A DNA stretch of 64,000 nt, from assembly GCA_000746015.1 (NCBI GenBank), contig JQKK01000005.1, forward strand, positions 1-64,000, written 5' to 3'. The notes under the pieces were generated by a model, which searched no databases, had not been told where the DNA came from, and worked only from the letters and a program-made list of their open reading frames with translations. Both the position numbers and the translations under genes were made by a program. The stretch comes from Lachnospiraceae bacterium MA2020 (GTDB lineage Bacteria > Bacillota > Clostridia > Lachnospirales > Lachnospiraceae). Of the stretch, positions 9,571 to 20,796 are shown piece after piece. Numbering within the stretch: the stretch's first letter is position 1; each line of letters opens with the position of its first letter.

Positions 9571-9592
9571 GCTAATTAAATTTGCTTATAAT
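9565..9592 (+). promoter_or_regulatory. Promoter of the fumarase genes
   Basis: TTGCAA (9565-9570), 16-bp spacer, TATAAT (9587-9592), 29 bp before the start codon of the alpha-subunit gene. It shares its -35 hexamer with the serS promoter on the other strand. Confidence 0.6.
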
Positions 9593-9621
9593 TAAACTAT
9601 AAATTGAATAGGAGGTACGAT

Positions 9622-10467
9622 ATGCTTAGAGAACTTGATGTTTCACTGATTACAAGCACCATTAGAGACCTATGTATCAAAGTAACCCATGAACTTTCCG
9701 CTGATATGATATCTGCCATTCATGATGCTTCTGAATATGAGAAATCTGAATTAGGCAGAAAGATTTTATGTCAACTAAAAGAAAATCTTGATATTGCAAA
9801 ATCGGATAATATCCCTATCTGTCAGGATACCGGTATGGCTGTAATTTTCATGGAAATTGGTCAAGATATACATTTTGTAGGCGGAAACTTGAATGATGCC
9901 ATAAACGAAGGTGTAAGAAAAGGCTACACTGAAGGCTATCTTAGAAAATCTGTCGTAAGTGATCCTCTCATCCGAAAAAATACAAATGATAATACTCCTG
10001 CAATTATACATCAAAGCATAGTCCCAGGTGATAAAGTAAAAATCACACTTGCTCCAAAGGGTTTTGGCAGTGAAAACATGAGCCGTGTGTTTATGTTAAA
10101 ACCTGCACAGGGAATAGATGGTGTAAAAGATGCTGTTCTTACTGCAGTAAAAGATGCCGGTCCAAATGCATGCCCTCCAATGGTTGTTGGTGTTGGTATT
10201 GGCGGAGATTTTGAAAAGTGTGCGATACTTGCAAAAAAGGCTCTCACTCGCGAAGTTGGCTCACATTCTGAAATAGATTATGTTAAAGATCTGGAAGTAG
10301 AATTATTAAAAAAGATCAATAAATTAGGTATCGGGCCAGCCGGCTTAGGAGGCTCCACAACAGCTCTTGCAGTAAATGTTGAAACTTTTGCAACACATAT
10401 TGCCGGACTGCCTGTAGCAGTAAATATATGCTGTCATGTTAACCGTCATGAAAGTGTAATTCTCTAA
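9622..10467 (+). CDS. Class I fumarate hydratase / tartrate dehydratase, alpha subunit
   Basis: The 281-residue protein matches the N-terminal, Fe-S-binding half of oxygen-sensitive class I fumarases and L(+)-tartrate dehydratases. Visible marks are PICQDTGMAVIF, GVGIGGDFEKCAILAKKAL, GLGGSTTALAVNVET and the C-terminal NICCHVNRH; cysteines in the first, second and last segments are candidate cluster ligands. It would hydrate fumarate to malate together with the beta subunit at 10580. The ATG at 9622 is chosen because AGGAGG (9610-9615) is well spaced; an in-frame TTG at 9604 is not. Fumarase is more likely than tartrate dehydratase, but sequence alone does not settle it. Confidence 0.9.
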   Translation: MLRELDVSLITSTIRDLCIKVTHELSADMISAIHDASEYEKSELGRKILCQLKENLDIAKSDNIPICQDTGMAVIFMEIGQDIHFVGGNLNDAINEGVRKGYTEGYLRKSVVSDPLIRKNTNDNTPAIIHQSIVPGDKVKITLAPKGFGSENMSRVFMLKPAQGIDGVKDAVLTAVKDAGPNACPPMVVGVGIGGDFEKCAILAKKALTREVGSHSEIDYVKDLEVELLKKINKLGIGPAGLGGSTTALAVNVETFATHIAGLPVAVNICCHVNRHESVIL

Positions 10468-10527
10468 AAAAATATTGTTTTAAAATAAATACTAAATTGA
10501 TCAAAAACCACTATCGATAGCATAGAG

Positions 10528-10559
10528 TTATCAACAATCTATCAACATTTAGTGGATAA
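10528..10559 (+). promoter_or_regulatory. Cluster of DnaA-box-like 9-mers between the fumarase genes
   Basis: Within 32 bp lie TTATCAACA (10528-10536), CTATCAACA (10539-10547) and AGTGGATAA (10551-10559, TTATCCACT on the minus strand). They resemble weak DnaA boxes and precede the beta-subunit ribosome binding site. Function is not proven. Confidence 0.35.
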
Positions 10560-10579
10560 TTCTTTTTTTAGGAGGCAAT

Positions 10580-11131
10580 ATGGAACACTATATCACAGCT
10601 CCATTTGGCACTGAGATCACCACCGACCTTCATTGCGGAGATATGGTTTACATATCAGGAATCATATACACCGCACGTGATGCAGCGCACAAAAGAATGA
10701 AAGAAACTCTTGATTCACATAAAGATCTTCCCTTCGATATTCATAACAACTTGATCTATTATATGGGGCCTTCACCTGCACGTCCAGGACGTCCCATTGG
10801 TTCTGCAGGACCTACTACCGCAAGCCGAATGGATTTTTATGCTCCGGAACTTCTTGATCTTGGACTTGTCGGAATGATAGGAAAAGGCAAGCGAACAAAA
10901 GAAGTTCAGGAGGCTATCGTAAGAAATAAAGCTGTATATTTTGCAGCAATTGGCGGTGCAGGAGCACTTCTTTCAAAGTCTATAAAATCTGCTGAAGTGA
11001 TTGCTTATGATGATTTAGGCACTGAAGCAATACGAAAACTGACAGTGGAAAACTTTCCATGCATAGTTGTAATTGATTCAGAGGGAAATAATCTTTACGA
11101 AACAGCTATAAAAGAATATTGTGAACTATGA
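10580..11131 (+). CDS. Class I fumarate hydratase / tartrate dehydratase, beta subunit
   Basis: The 183-residue protein corresponds to the C-terminal half of one-chain class I fumarases. GPSPARPGRPIGSAGPTTASRMD and the GMIGKGKR segment are typical of the family. It should pair with the alpha subunit encoded 112 bp upstream. AGGAGG precedes the ATG. The long gap between the subunit genes carries DnaA-box-like sequences and no gene. A two-way terminator follows. Confidence 0.92.
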   Translation: MEHYITAPFGTEITTDLHCGDMVYISGIIYTARDAAHKRMKETLDSHKDLPFDIHNNLIYYMGPSPARPGRPIGSAGPTTASRMDFYAPELLDLGLVGMIGKGKRTKEVQEAIVRNKAVYFAAIGGAGALLSKSIKSAEVIAYDDLGTEAIRKLTVENFPCIVVIDSEGNNLYETAIKEYCEL

Positions 11132-11137
11132 AAAAAT

Positions 11138-11168
11138 AGGAGAGGACTAAATATCCTCTCCTGTTTTT
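11138..11168. terminator. Bidirectional terminator between fumarase and gyrA
   Basis: A perfect 9-bp stem (AGGAGAGGA 11138-11146 with TCCTCTCCT 11154-11162) is flanked by a T run on the + strand (11164-11168) and an A run at 11131-11136 that gives T on the minus strand. It suits both converging genes. Confidence 0.85.
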
Positions 11169-11169
11169 A

Positions 11170-13689
11170 TTATTCTTCTGAACTGTCACCAGATTCAGAT
11201 TCTTCACCATTTTCTTCTGTATCATCGATTTCTTTATCGCCGTCAGATACTTTTGCTCGTACTTTAGCGATCGTAGCAACCTTAACACCTTCATCAAGAT
11301 TCATAACCTTGACTCCCATTGTTATTCTTCCAAGCTTTGATACATCATTTGCACGAATCTGAATAATGATTCCCGCATCAGTAATGAGCATTACTTCATG
11401 ATCTTCATTAACAGCTTTGACACCTACAACATATCCCGTCTTTTCAGTAATCTTATAGCACTTAAGTCCTTTACCACCACGAGTCTGGATTCTGAATTCC
11501 TCGATTGCAGTACGCTTACCAAGACCATTTTCAGTAACTATAAGGAGTGACTCTCCCTGTGATGCCATCTGCATTCCAACAATTTCATCACCATCATCGA
11601 GATTCATACCGATAACGCCCATTGTGCTTCTGCCAGTAGCACGTACATCTGATTCATTGAATCTTATGCACATTCCATATTTTGTTACAAGGAAAAGCTC
11701 CTCATTAACTACGGTCTGCTTAACTTCGATAAGTTCATCTCCTTCACGAAGATTAACAGCTATAAGTCCATTTTTTCTGATATTTGAAAACTCTGTAACT
11801 TTTGTCTTTTTAACTATTCCCTGCTTAGTAACCATGAAGAGACATCTCTCATCATCAAAGCTGCGCATTGGGATAGTAGCAGTTATCTTTTCTCCAGGAT
11901 TGAGCTGAAGAAGATTTACAATTGCTACACCACGGGCATTTCTTGATCCTTCCGGAATTTCGTAAGCCTTAAGACGATATACTCTGCCCATATTTGTGAA
12001 GAAAAGCACATGATTATGTGTAGTCGTCATGAGCAAGTCCTCAATGTAGTCATTTTCTATAGTCGTAATGCCTTTTATTCCCTTACCGCCACGATTCTGA
12101 GCAGAGAAGTTGTCAACACTCATTCTCTTGATATATCCAAGAGAAGTCATGGCAAGAACAACATTTTCCTTGGTGATCATATCTTCCATCGAGATATCAA
12201 ATTCATCAAATCCAATGCTTGTTCTTCTCTCATCACCAAATTTATCAGCAATAAGACTGATCTCTGTTTTAATTACACCAAGAAGTAACTTTCTGTCTGA
12301 AAGAATTGCTCTAAACTCCTGAATTTTTTTCTGAAGTTCATCATATTCGCCCTGAAGTCTTTCTCTTTCCAATGCGGCAAGAGCTCTAAGACGCATATCA
12401 ACAATTGCCTGAGCCTGCGCATCATCGATTTTAAGAAAATCAATAATCTTTTCTTTAGCTTCAGCTACAGTCTTACTTGCTCTAATAAGTCTGATAACTT
12501 CGTCAATTTCATCTATAGCTTTTAAGAGTCCTTCTAAAATGTGGGCTCTTTCTTCAGCTTTATTTAAGTCATACTGTGTTCTTCTTGTTACAACATCTTC
12601 CTGATGCTGCAGGTAACACTTTAAAATCTCAAGAATATTGAGAATATGAGGCTCATTATTAACAAGTGCAAGCATTATAATTCCAAAAGAATCCTGCATC
12701 TGAGTATGTTTATAGAGCTGATTCAAAATAATGTTTGCATTTGCATCTCTTCTAAGCTCAATGACAATTCTCATACCTTCACGGTCAGATTCATCACGAA
12801 GATCTGTAATACCATCAATCTTTTTAAGCTTTACAAGATCAGCAATATTCTTGATCAATTTTGCTTTATTTACGAGATATGGAAGCTCTGTAACGATAAT
12901 CTGTGATTTACCATTTGAAAGAGTCTCAATATCTGTAACCGCACGTACTGATACCTTTCCTCTACCTGTTCTATAAGCTTCCTCAATACCTCTTGTACCA
13001 AGAATACTTCCACCTGTAGGGAAATCCGGTCCCTTGATTATTTTTAATATTTCTTCTACTTCTGTATCGCGATCTTCCTCAATACGGTTGTCTATGATCT
13101 TAACAACAGCATTAATAACCTCACGAAGATTGTGAGGCGGAATATTTGTTGCCATACCTACAGCTATTCCTGTAGTACCATTAACCAGCAGGTTTGGAAA
13201 ACGTGCCGGAAGTACAGTAGGCTCCTGCTCTGTTTCATCAAAGTTAGGAGCAAAATCTACTGTATTTTTGTTAATATCAGCAATCATTTCCATCGAAATC
13301 TTAGAAAGTCTTGCTTCTGTATATCGCATAGCAGCTGCGCCGTCTCCATCGACAGAACCAAAATTTCCATGTCCGTCAACCAGACAATAGCGCATAGACC
13401 AATCCTGTGCCATATTTACTAATGCACCGTATATTGATGAATCACCATGAGGGTGATATTTACCCATTGTGTCACCGACGATACGAGCACATTTACGATG
13501 CGGCTTGTCAGGACCATTGTTGAGCTCTATCATTGAGAAAAGAATTCTTCTCTGAACTGGCTTTAATCCATCTCTTACATCAGGCAATGCTCTTGAAGCG
13601 ATTACACTCATGGCATAGTCGATGTAGGAAGTTTCCATTGTTTTTTTCAGATCGACTTCATTAATTCGGTCAAAAATCTGATCATCCAT
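11170..13689 (-). CDS. gyrA: DNA gyrase subunit A
   Basis: The 839-residue cutting and rejoining subunit of gyrase, which adds negative supercoils. The N-terminus ([20 protein letters not shown]) and the active-site segment [12 protein letters not shown] with the catalytic Tyr are clear. The C-terminal third carries the beta-pinwheel with a GyrA-box-like [10 protein letters not shown] and a second [10 protein letters not shown]. It ends in a Glu/Ser/Asp-rich tail. In the quinolone-determining region, [17 protein letters not shown], Gly stands where E. coli has Asp87. It follows gyrB by 18 bp, so the two are probably co-transcribed. Confidence 0.98.
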   Translation of the reverse strand: MDDQIFDRINEVDLKKTMETSYIDYAMSVIASRALPDVRDGLKPVQRRILFSMIELNNGPDKPHRKCARIVGDTMGKYHPHGDSSIYGALVNMAQDWSMRYCLVDGHGNFGSVDGDGAAAMRYTEARLSKISMEMIADINKNTVDFAPNFDETEQEPTVLPARFPNLLVNGTTGIAVGMATNIPPHNLREVINAVVKIIDNRIEEDRDTEVEEILKIIKGPDFPTGGSILGTRGIEEAYRTGRGKVSVRAVTDIETLSNGKSQIIVTELPYLVNKAKLIKNIADLVKLKKIDGITDLRDESDREGMRIVIELRRDANANIILNQLYKHTQMQDSFGIIMLALVNNEPHILNILEILKCYLQHQEDVVTRRTQYDLNKAEERAHILEGLLKAIDEIDEVIRLIRASKTVAEAKEKIIDFLKIDDAQAQAIVDMRLRALAALERERLQGEYDELQKKIQEFRAILSDRKLLLGVIKTEISLIADKFGDERRTSIGFDEFDISMEDMITKENVVLAMTSLGYIKRMSVDNFSAQNRGGKGIKGITTIENDYIEDLLMTTTHNHVLFFTNMGRVYRLKAYEIPEGSRNARGVAIVNLLQLNPGEKITATIPMRSFDDERCLFMVTKQGIVKKTKVTEFSNIRKNGLIAVNLREGDELIEVKQTVVNEELFLVTKYGMCIRFNESDVRATGRSTMGVIGMNLDDGDEIVGMQMASQGESLLIVTENGLGKRTAIEEFRIQTRGGKGLKCYKITEKTGYVVGVKAVNEDHEVMLITDAGIIIQIRANDVSKLGRITMGVKVMNLDEGVKVATIAKVRAKVSDGDKEIDDTEENGEESESGDSSEE

Positions 13690-13707
13690 GTATATACTTT
13701 CCTTTCG

Positions 13708-15627
<1,920 letters not shown>

Positions 15628-15655
15628 TTATTCCTCCTCTGGTAACACGAGTTTA

Positions 15656-16750
15656 TTAATCCATACAGGCTTTTCCCTGACAGACATTAAATACTCTATC
15701 AATTTCAAACCTGTTTTTTATAAATTCATCCAATCCTGTGCAAGTAACCATTGTCTGGATACCACCGATACTTTTTAACAGAAAATTCTGTCTGTTGCTG
15801 TCAAGCTCAGATAAAACATCATCTAAAAGTAAGACAGGATCATCATTTGTTGCATTTCTGACCATCTCAATCTCAGATAGTTTTAATGCTAATGCCACTG
15901 TACGCTGCTGTCCCTGCGAACCAAATTTTCTAAGATCGATACCGGATAAAACAAATTTAATATCGTCTCTATGTGGTCCTACAGAAGTAGAGCAATATTT
16001 TAAATCCTGATTTCTGGAATCTGCGAATTTTTCATGGTAATTATCTATATCAACATCTGATTCATATATCAATTCAATCTTTTCATCACTACCTGTTAAT
16101 GATGAATGAATATCTTTCATTATCGAATCGAGCTTTGATATGAAATTTTTTCTGTGGTTGATTATTCTCTTGCCATAATTAATCAATTGTTCATCCCAGA
16201 TTTCAAGCGTATCCTTTATACTTCCACCTTTGTAAAATTTTGATGAAATATCTTTTAGTAATTTATTTCTCTGTTCAAGACATTTATTATAATTCACAAG
16301 GTCAGAAAGATAAATCTTATCCAGTTGACATAATTCCATATCAATAAACCTTCTACGCTCAGAAGGTCCATTTTTTATGATATTTAAGTCCTCCGGTGAG
16401 AAAAAAACAACATTTGCAATACCTAAAAGCTCTGAAGCTTTTTTTATTGGTATCCCATTGATCGCAACAGCTTTCTTTTTATTTTTTCTCAGATGCATAT
16501 CTATGCGATAATCAATGTCTCTTTTTTTGAGAAAAAGCCTAATATGTGCTTCATCTGTACCAAATTTCACTATTTCTCTGTCTTTACTTCTTCTGTGAGA
16601 CTTGGTTGTGCATGCAATATAAACAGCTTCAAGAATATTTGTCTTTCCCTGAGCGTTATTACCGTAAAAAATATTGGTTTTTTCGTCAAATTTTAAATCA
16701 AGAGACTCATAATTCCTGTAATCTTTTAATTCAAGAGCTTTAATTATCAT
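15656..16750 (-). CDS. recF: DNA replication and repair protein RecF
   Basis: The 364-residue SMC-like ATPase binds gapped DNA and helps load RecA. Walker A is YGNNAQGKTNILEA (~30-43), the signature segment is KFGSQGQQRTVALALKLSE, and Walker B is VLLLDDVLSELD. The start codon overlaps the stop of the S4-domain gene by four bases (ATGA), indicating translational coupling. Confidence 0.96.
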   Translation of the reverse strand: MIIKALELKDYRNYESLDLKFDEKTNIFYGNNAQGKTNILEAVYIACTTKSHRRSKDREIVKFGTDEAHIRLFLKKRDIDYRIDMHLRKNKKKAVAINGIPIKKASELLGIANVVFFSPEDLNIIKNGPSERRRFIDMELCQLDKIYLSDLVNYNKCLEQRNKLLKDISSKFYKGGSIKDTLEIWDEQLINYGKRIINHRKNFISKLDSIMKDIHSSLTGSDEKIELIYESDVDIDNYHEKFADSRNQDLKYCSTSVGPHRDDIKFVLSGIDLRKFGSQGQQRTVALALKLSEIEMVRNATNDDPVLLLDDVLSELDSNRQNFLLKSIGGIQTMVTCTGLDEFIKNRFEIDRVFNVCQGKACMD

Positions 16751-16962
16751 TGAATTACTTTAACTTCTTCATCCCTGAACTTTACGATATCTCCGGGATG
16801 GATTTTTTTTCCTCTCATGAGACAAACTTCACTATTTACATAGACATTTCCGTTCAAAATCTCTATTTTAGCTTCAACTCCTGAAGAAACAAGGTTTACA
16901 GCTTTAAGAAGCTGACCAAGTTTTATGAATTCATCATTTTCTCTGAGTTTAAATTCTTTCAT
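16747..16962 (-). CDS. rlbA: S4-domain RNA-binding protein (YaaA/RlbA family)
   Basis: A 71-residue protein that is essentially one S4 domain: IKLGQLLKAVNLVSSGVEAK followed by VYVNSEVCLMRGKKIHPGD. It sits between dnaN and recF, the usual place of yaaA (rlbA) in Firmicutes, where it has been linked to ribosome assembly. It starts nine bases after dnaN and overlaps recF by four. Confidence 0.9.
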   Translation of the reverse strand: MKEFKLRENDEFIKLGQLLKAVNLVSSGVEAKIEILNGNVYVNSEVCLMRGKKIHPGDIVKFRDEEVKVIQ

Positions 16963-16971
16963 TTTACCACC

Positions 16972-18078
16972 TTATGCCACATTAAAATTAACCGGCAAAA
17001 CAATATAAATGTATTTATGAGCATCATCGCGAATAAAGCATGGTGCTTTAGAATCCAACAGATATACTGAAATTTCGTCTTCTTCAATTACACGAAGTAC
17101 ATCTATAAGGAATTTAGGATTAAATCCTATCATCACATCATTTCCGCTCTTTTCGATTTCAAGATTCTCATCAAGTGATCCAAGAGAAGAATTAATTTTT
17201 AATTCGATATTTCCTTCTGTGATATTGAAAACTACAGGCTTTTTATCACCTTCTTTTATCAAAAGAGTTGCTCTTTCGATAGAATTAAGGAAATCTGATT
17301 TTTTAATCTTAACCTTACTTGCATAATTGTCAGTTATCATCTGATCTATATCAAAGAATTTACCTTCAATAAGCCTTGAAATAACTGTAGTATTATCAAA
17401 TTCAAAGATAATATTATTATCCATAAAGAAAATATTGACTTTTTTGTCAGTATCTCCAGGCAAAATCTTGCTTACTTCACTAAGTGTTTTTCCCGGTACG
17501 ATCACTTTCTTTGGATCGTAGCTCTGATCAAGATCGATATTTCTAATAGAGATTCTGTGACCATCAAGTGCAACTGCTCTAAGGTGGTCTTCATTTATCT
17601 CAAAATATTCGCCTGTCATTATTTTGTTATTGTCATTGTCAGAAATTGAAAAAATCGTCTGACGAACAAGCTCTTTAAGTGCATATTGAGATATCGAAAT
17701 AGAATCTGTTCTGTCAAAAGCAGGAAGATAAGGGAAATCATCTCCTGATTTTCCTGGCAGATTAAATTTTGTATGAGAACATGTAATTGTAGTCTGCATT
17801 GAAGAATCGGTCTGGATAGTTACAAACCCATCAGGAAGTCTGCGAACCATATCTCCGAAAAATTTTGCGTTTAATGCAATAATACCATTTTCTTCGATCT
17901 CACCATCAATGATGGTCTCTATTCCCATTTCCATGTCATTGGAAATAAATTTAATAATTCCATTTGAGGCTTCTATAAGGATACACTCAAGTATAGGCAT
18001 AGTAGTCTTGCCAGGAACAGCTTTAGAGACAATCGAAACACCATTAACAAGATTATCTTTTAAACATGTGATCTTCAT
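16972..18078 (-). CDS. dnaN: DNA polymerase III sliding clamp (beta subunit)
   Basis: The 368-residue clamp holds the replicative polymerase on DNA. The three-domain clamp sequence is recognisable from KAVPGKTTMPILECILIEA through VALDGHRISIRNIDLD to the C-terminal IVLPVNFNVA. A GGAG motif precedes the ATG. It lies 163 bp downstream of dnaA on the same strand. Confidence 0.97.
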   Translation of the reverse strand: MKITCLKDNLVNGVSIVSKAVPGKTTMPILECILIEASNGIIKFISNDMEMGIETIIDGEIEENGIIALNAKFFGDMVRRLPDGFVTIQTDSSMQTTITCSHTKFNLPGKSGDDFPYLPAFDRTDSISISQYALKELVRQTIFSISDNDNNKIMTGEYFEINEDHLRAVALDGHRISIRNIDLDQSYDPKKVIVPGKTLSEVSKILPGDTDKKVNIFFMDNNIIFEFDNTTVISRLIEGKFFDIDQMITDNYASKVKIKKSDFLNSIERATLLIKEGDKKPVVFNITEGNIELKINSSLGSLDENLEIEKSGNDVMIGFNPKFLIDVLRVIEEDEISVYLLDSKAPCFIRDDAHKYIYIVLPVNFNVA

Positions 18079-18241
18079 TGTGTGTATATCTCCGTCGTTT
18101 TTTTGATATATAAATATATGTTTAAAATTAGCAGTAGTAGTAGTAGGGGGCGTTAATATGTTAAAAAGTCCTCAAAGCCCCATAAAACCTAAAAAACTGG
18201 CAATTAAAAACACAGTTGATACATAGTTAAGCAAGTGTTAA
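18079..18241 (-). other. dnaA-dnaN intergenic region
   Basis: 163 bp without a gene. It contains a short GTA run (about 18131-18143) and AT-rich sequence. A dnaN promoter may lie here on the minus strand, but I see no convincing pair of hexamers and no clear terminator after dnaA. Confidence 0.4.
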
Positions 18242-19621
18242 TCATTCGGGATAAATGATTTTTAAAATAGCATCAATCTCACCTTTAAGCTTAGAATTTG
18301 TGGATATGTCAGTAACTATTTTGTCATGACCGTGGATAACTGTTGTATGGTCTCTATCTCCCATGATCTTGCCAATTTCAGCAAGTGCAGTGTCTGTTTT
18401 TTCACGGCAAAGATACATTGCAACCTGTCTAGGTCCGACAATTTCTTTTTTACGTGAATTAGAATTGATAGATTCAACATCAACACCATAAAATTTTGCA
18501 ACTTCCTGAATGATCAACTCAGGAGTTACCTTTCTAGGTGCATCAGGAGTGATCATATCTTTAATGGCAACTTCTGCTGTATGAACAGTTATTTCTCTAT
18601 TATCCAACTTATGTAAAGCAAGTACCTTATTAAGAGCACCTTCAAGCTCACGAATGTTTGACTTGATATTTGATGCTACAAACTGTACAACTTCATCATC
18701 AACAGAAACACCCTGTGTTTCCGCATATCGACGAAGGATGGCCATACGTGTTTCGTAATCTGGTGGATTTATGTCAACCGTCAGTCCCCAGTCAAAACGA
18801 GATCTCAGTCTCTCTTCAAGAGTCTTCATATCTTTAGGAGGCTTATCTGATGAAAGGATAATAGCCTTGTTCTGAGAATGAAGCTCATTAAAGGTATTGA
18901 AAAATTCATTCTGAGTACTTTCTTTACCTATTATAAACTGTACGTCATCGATAAGAAGGACATCGACAGTACGGTATTTTTCACGGAAGTTCTTAGTTCC
19001 ACCGGTTTTAATAGACTCGATAACTTCATTAGTAAATGTTTCAGAAGTAACATAACGAACATTCATATTAGGATTTTTCTGAATGATGTAATGACCTATT
19101 GAATGCATAAGGTGAGTTTTTCCGAGTCCAGGTCCTCCATAGAGGAAAAGTGGATTATAAACATTTCCAGGCTCATCTGCAACTGCAAGAGCAGCAGAGT
19201 GTGCGAGTCTGTTATTTGGCCCAACTACGAATGTATCAAATGTATATTTTGGATTAAGGTTAGTACGGGCTAAGCTGTCCGGAGTCAGAGAAGGGGACTG
19301 AACAGATACAGTTTCCTTATTATTAGTAGAAACTGTTCTTAACTTTTCAGCTTCTTCATCAGAAATAAACTGTACCTCATAAACCCTGTTCATAGTTTCA
19401 GATACAGCAATCTCAAAAGCAACTTTATACTTTTTGCTGATGATCTCTACACCACGTGTAGCCTCTCCTGGCATAAGTATCTTTAAAACACCATCAGATA
19501 CAGAAAATACCTCTAAAGGCTTGATCCATGTATTAAAGTGTAGGTCAAATAAGTCGAGATCAGTTCTGACAACATCTTTTATATGTTCCCATTTATCAAT
19601 AAGTTCCTGCTTTTCATCCAT
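18242..19621 (-). CDS. dnaA: Chromosomal replication initiator DnaA
   Basis: The 459-residue AAA+ initiator melts oriC and is autoregulatory in most bacteria. Domain I is the N-terminal ~85 residues, domain III has Walker A GGPGLGKTHLMHSIGHY and Walker B VLLIDDVQFI, and domain IV carries the DnaA-box-binding motif GDRDHTTVIHGHDKI. The ATG at 19621 (MDEKQEL) is preferred because GGAGA precedes it. An in-frame ATG 51 bases upstream would add a hydrophobic tail atypical of DnaA. Several DnaA boxes lie upstream, consistent with autoregulation. Confidence 0.97.
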   Translation of the reverse strand: MDEKQELIDKWEHIKDVVRTDLDLFDLHFNTWIKPLEVFSVSDGVLKILMPGEATRGVEIISKKYKVAFEIAVSETMNRVYEVQFISDEEAEKLRTVSTNNKETVSVQSPSLTPDSLARTNLNPKYTFDTFVVGPNNRLAHSAALAVADEPGNVYNPLFLYGGPGLGKTHLMHSIGHYIIQKNPNMNVRYVTSETFTNEVIESIKTGGTKNFREKYRTVDVLLIDDVQFIIGKESTQNEFFNTFNELHSQNKAIILSSDKPPKDMKTLEERLRSRFDWGLTVDINPPDYETRMAILRRYAETQGVSVDDEVVQFVASNIKSNIRELEGALNKVLALHKLDNREITVHTAEVAIKDMITPDAPRKVTPELIIQEVAKFYGVDVESINSNSRKKEIVGPRQVAMYLCREKTDTALAEIGKIMGDRDHTTVIHGHDKIVTDISTNSKLKGEIDAILKIIYPE

Positions 19622-19639
19622 TATAGAATTCTCCGAAAA

Positions 19640-20130
19640 AATAAAAATATATAAGAATGGCCAATATGCCACTTATATATATTACATTAAAAAAAATAAT
19701 TTATCAACATTTGTGGTTAAGTCTGTGCACAATCAAATATAGTTATCCACAAAGTTTTCAACAAATGTTGATAAGTATATGTTATTAACAATGTTTTATG
19801 TAAACCTATAACAAGTATGATAGCAACCTGTTTGTGGATAAGTGTGGATAACTTTTATCCACTAATCAACACCGTATTTATCGGGGATAAGTGAACATTG
19901 TGGATAATTATCCGCATAAAGTTAGACACTTATCCACGACTTATTAACATTATGTGGATAAAGTTATGTAAATCAATTATTGAACTCAAAGTGTTAATAA
20001 GTCTGTACACAGTATAAGTTATCCACATGTTAATAACGATTGTGAATATCTCAAAAATCCTTTAAAAATCTGACTTTATCGCATTTATTTCTTGACTAGT
20101 ATGTGGATAATTCGTATAATTGGAATGATG
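19640..20130. other. oriC: Replication origin (oriC)
   Basis: Between divergent dnaA and rpmH is a gene-free AT-rich region dense in DnaA boxes. TTATCCACA or its complement TGTGGATAA occurs at 19743-19751, 19833-19841, 19843-19851, 19899-19907, 19953-19961, 20019-20027 and 20102-20110. Variants include TTATCCACT (19855), TTATCCGCA (19908), TTATCCACG (19930) and TTATCAACA types (19701, 19766). The boxes at 19833 and 19843 start 10 bp apart, about one helical turn. The AT-rich stretch 20040-20095 next to rpmH could be the unwinding element, but this is inference. Confidence 0.93.
20092..20120 (+). promoter_or_regulatory. rpmH promoter containing a DnaA box
   Basis: TTGACT (20092-20097), 17-bp spacer, TATAAT (20115-20120), about 87 bp upstream of rpmH. 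The DnaA box TGTGGATAA (20102-20110) lies inside the spacer, so DnaA bound here should compete with RNA polymerase. Confidence 0.8.
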
Positions 20131-20206
20131 TTTTCCAGTATTATTGAAATTTAGAGTTTCTGGCAGAGCTGCCAGCGACCATGTTTTATTTAGGAGGTAA
20201 TATATT

Positions 20207-20341
20207 ATGTGGATGACATATCAGCCAAAGAAGAGACATAGATCAAAGGTGCATGGTTTCCGTGCAAGAATGAGCACACCAGGCGGACGTAAGGTATTAG
20301 CAGCTAGACGTAGAAAAGGCAGAGCAAAGCTTACAGTTTAA
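20207..20341 (+). CDS. rpmH: Large ribosomal subunit protein bL34
   Basis: A 44-residue, very basic protein with the bL34 signature: [19 protein letters not shown], then [18 protein letters not shown]. It starts [16 protein letters not shown] (20192-20197) is nine bases from the ATG at 20207; the second ATG (20213) would be 15 bases away, so the first is chosen. It is the first gene rightward from oriC, followed by a terminator that overlaps its stop codon. Confidence 0.97.
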   Translation: MWMTYQPKKRHRSKVHGFRARMSTPGGRKVLAARRRKGRAKLTV

Positions 20342-20366
20342 GACCGCAGTAATGTGGTCTTTTTTT
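20341..20366 (+). terminator. Terminator/attenuator after rpmH
   Basis: AGACCGCA and TGTGGTCT form an 8-bp stem (one G-U pair) with a GTAA loop, followed by a T run ending at 20366. It begins at the last base of the rpmH stop codon. Partial read-through into rnpA would set the ratio of bL34 to RnpA. Confidence 0.8.
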
Positions 20367-20403
20367 CAATAATTATATCTAATTTAGAAAAAGAGATACT
20401 TTA

Positions 20404-20796
20404 ATGGGAAGTTTTACTTCAATTAAAAGCAATATTGATTTCAAGAAGGTTTATAACGCCCATAGATCAAGGGCAAATAAGTATTTAGTAATGTACGTAC
20501 TGGAAAATCATCTGGATATGAACCGACTTGGAATTTCCGTCAGCAAGAAGGTAGGCAATAGTGTTGTCAGGCATCGGCTGACGCGGTTGATAAGAGAAGC
20601 ATACAGACTACATGAGGAGGAGTTCAATAGTGGTTTGGACATCGTAGTCGTAGCAAGGACTTCGGCTAATCCTCAAAATGAAGAAAAGAAGTCACTTAAA
20701 TGCGCAGATATAGAAAGCGCATTATTACATCTTGCAAAGCTACATAAAATTTTATCGGTTGAGCAGAATGAAAACAATCTTAATCGCTGTGATTAA
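20404..20796 (+). CDS. rnpA: Ribonuclease P protein component
   Basis: The 130-residue protein subunit of RNase P assists the catalytic RNA in cutting tRNA 5' leaders. It has the family's LGISVSKKVGNSVVRHRLTRLIREAYR segment, a version of the RNR motif, and DIVVVARTSA. The ATG at 20404 has only a weak purine-rich Shine-Dalgarno. The 3' end overlaps yidD by 29 bases. Order rpmH-rnpA-yidD-yidC is standard. Confidence 0.95.
   Translation: MGSFTSIKSNIDFKKVYNAHRSRANKYLVMYVLENHLDMNRLGISVSKKVGNSVVRHRLTRLIREAYRLHEEEFNSGLDIVVVARTSANPQNEEKKSLKCADIESALLHLAKLHKILSVEQNENNLNRCD

Noticed and set aside
9497-9621. T-box riboswitch upstream of serS
   Set aside because: The serS leader is only about 45 bases and has neither the T-box sequence nor a terminator/antiterminator pair.
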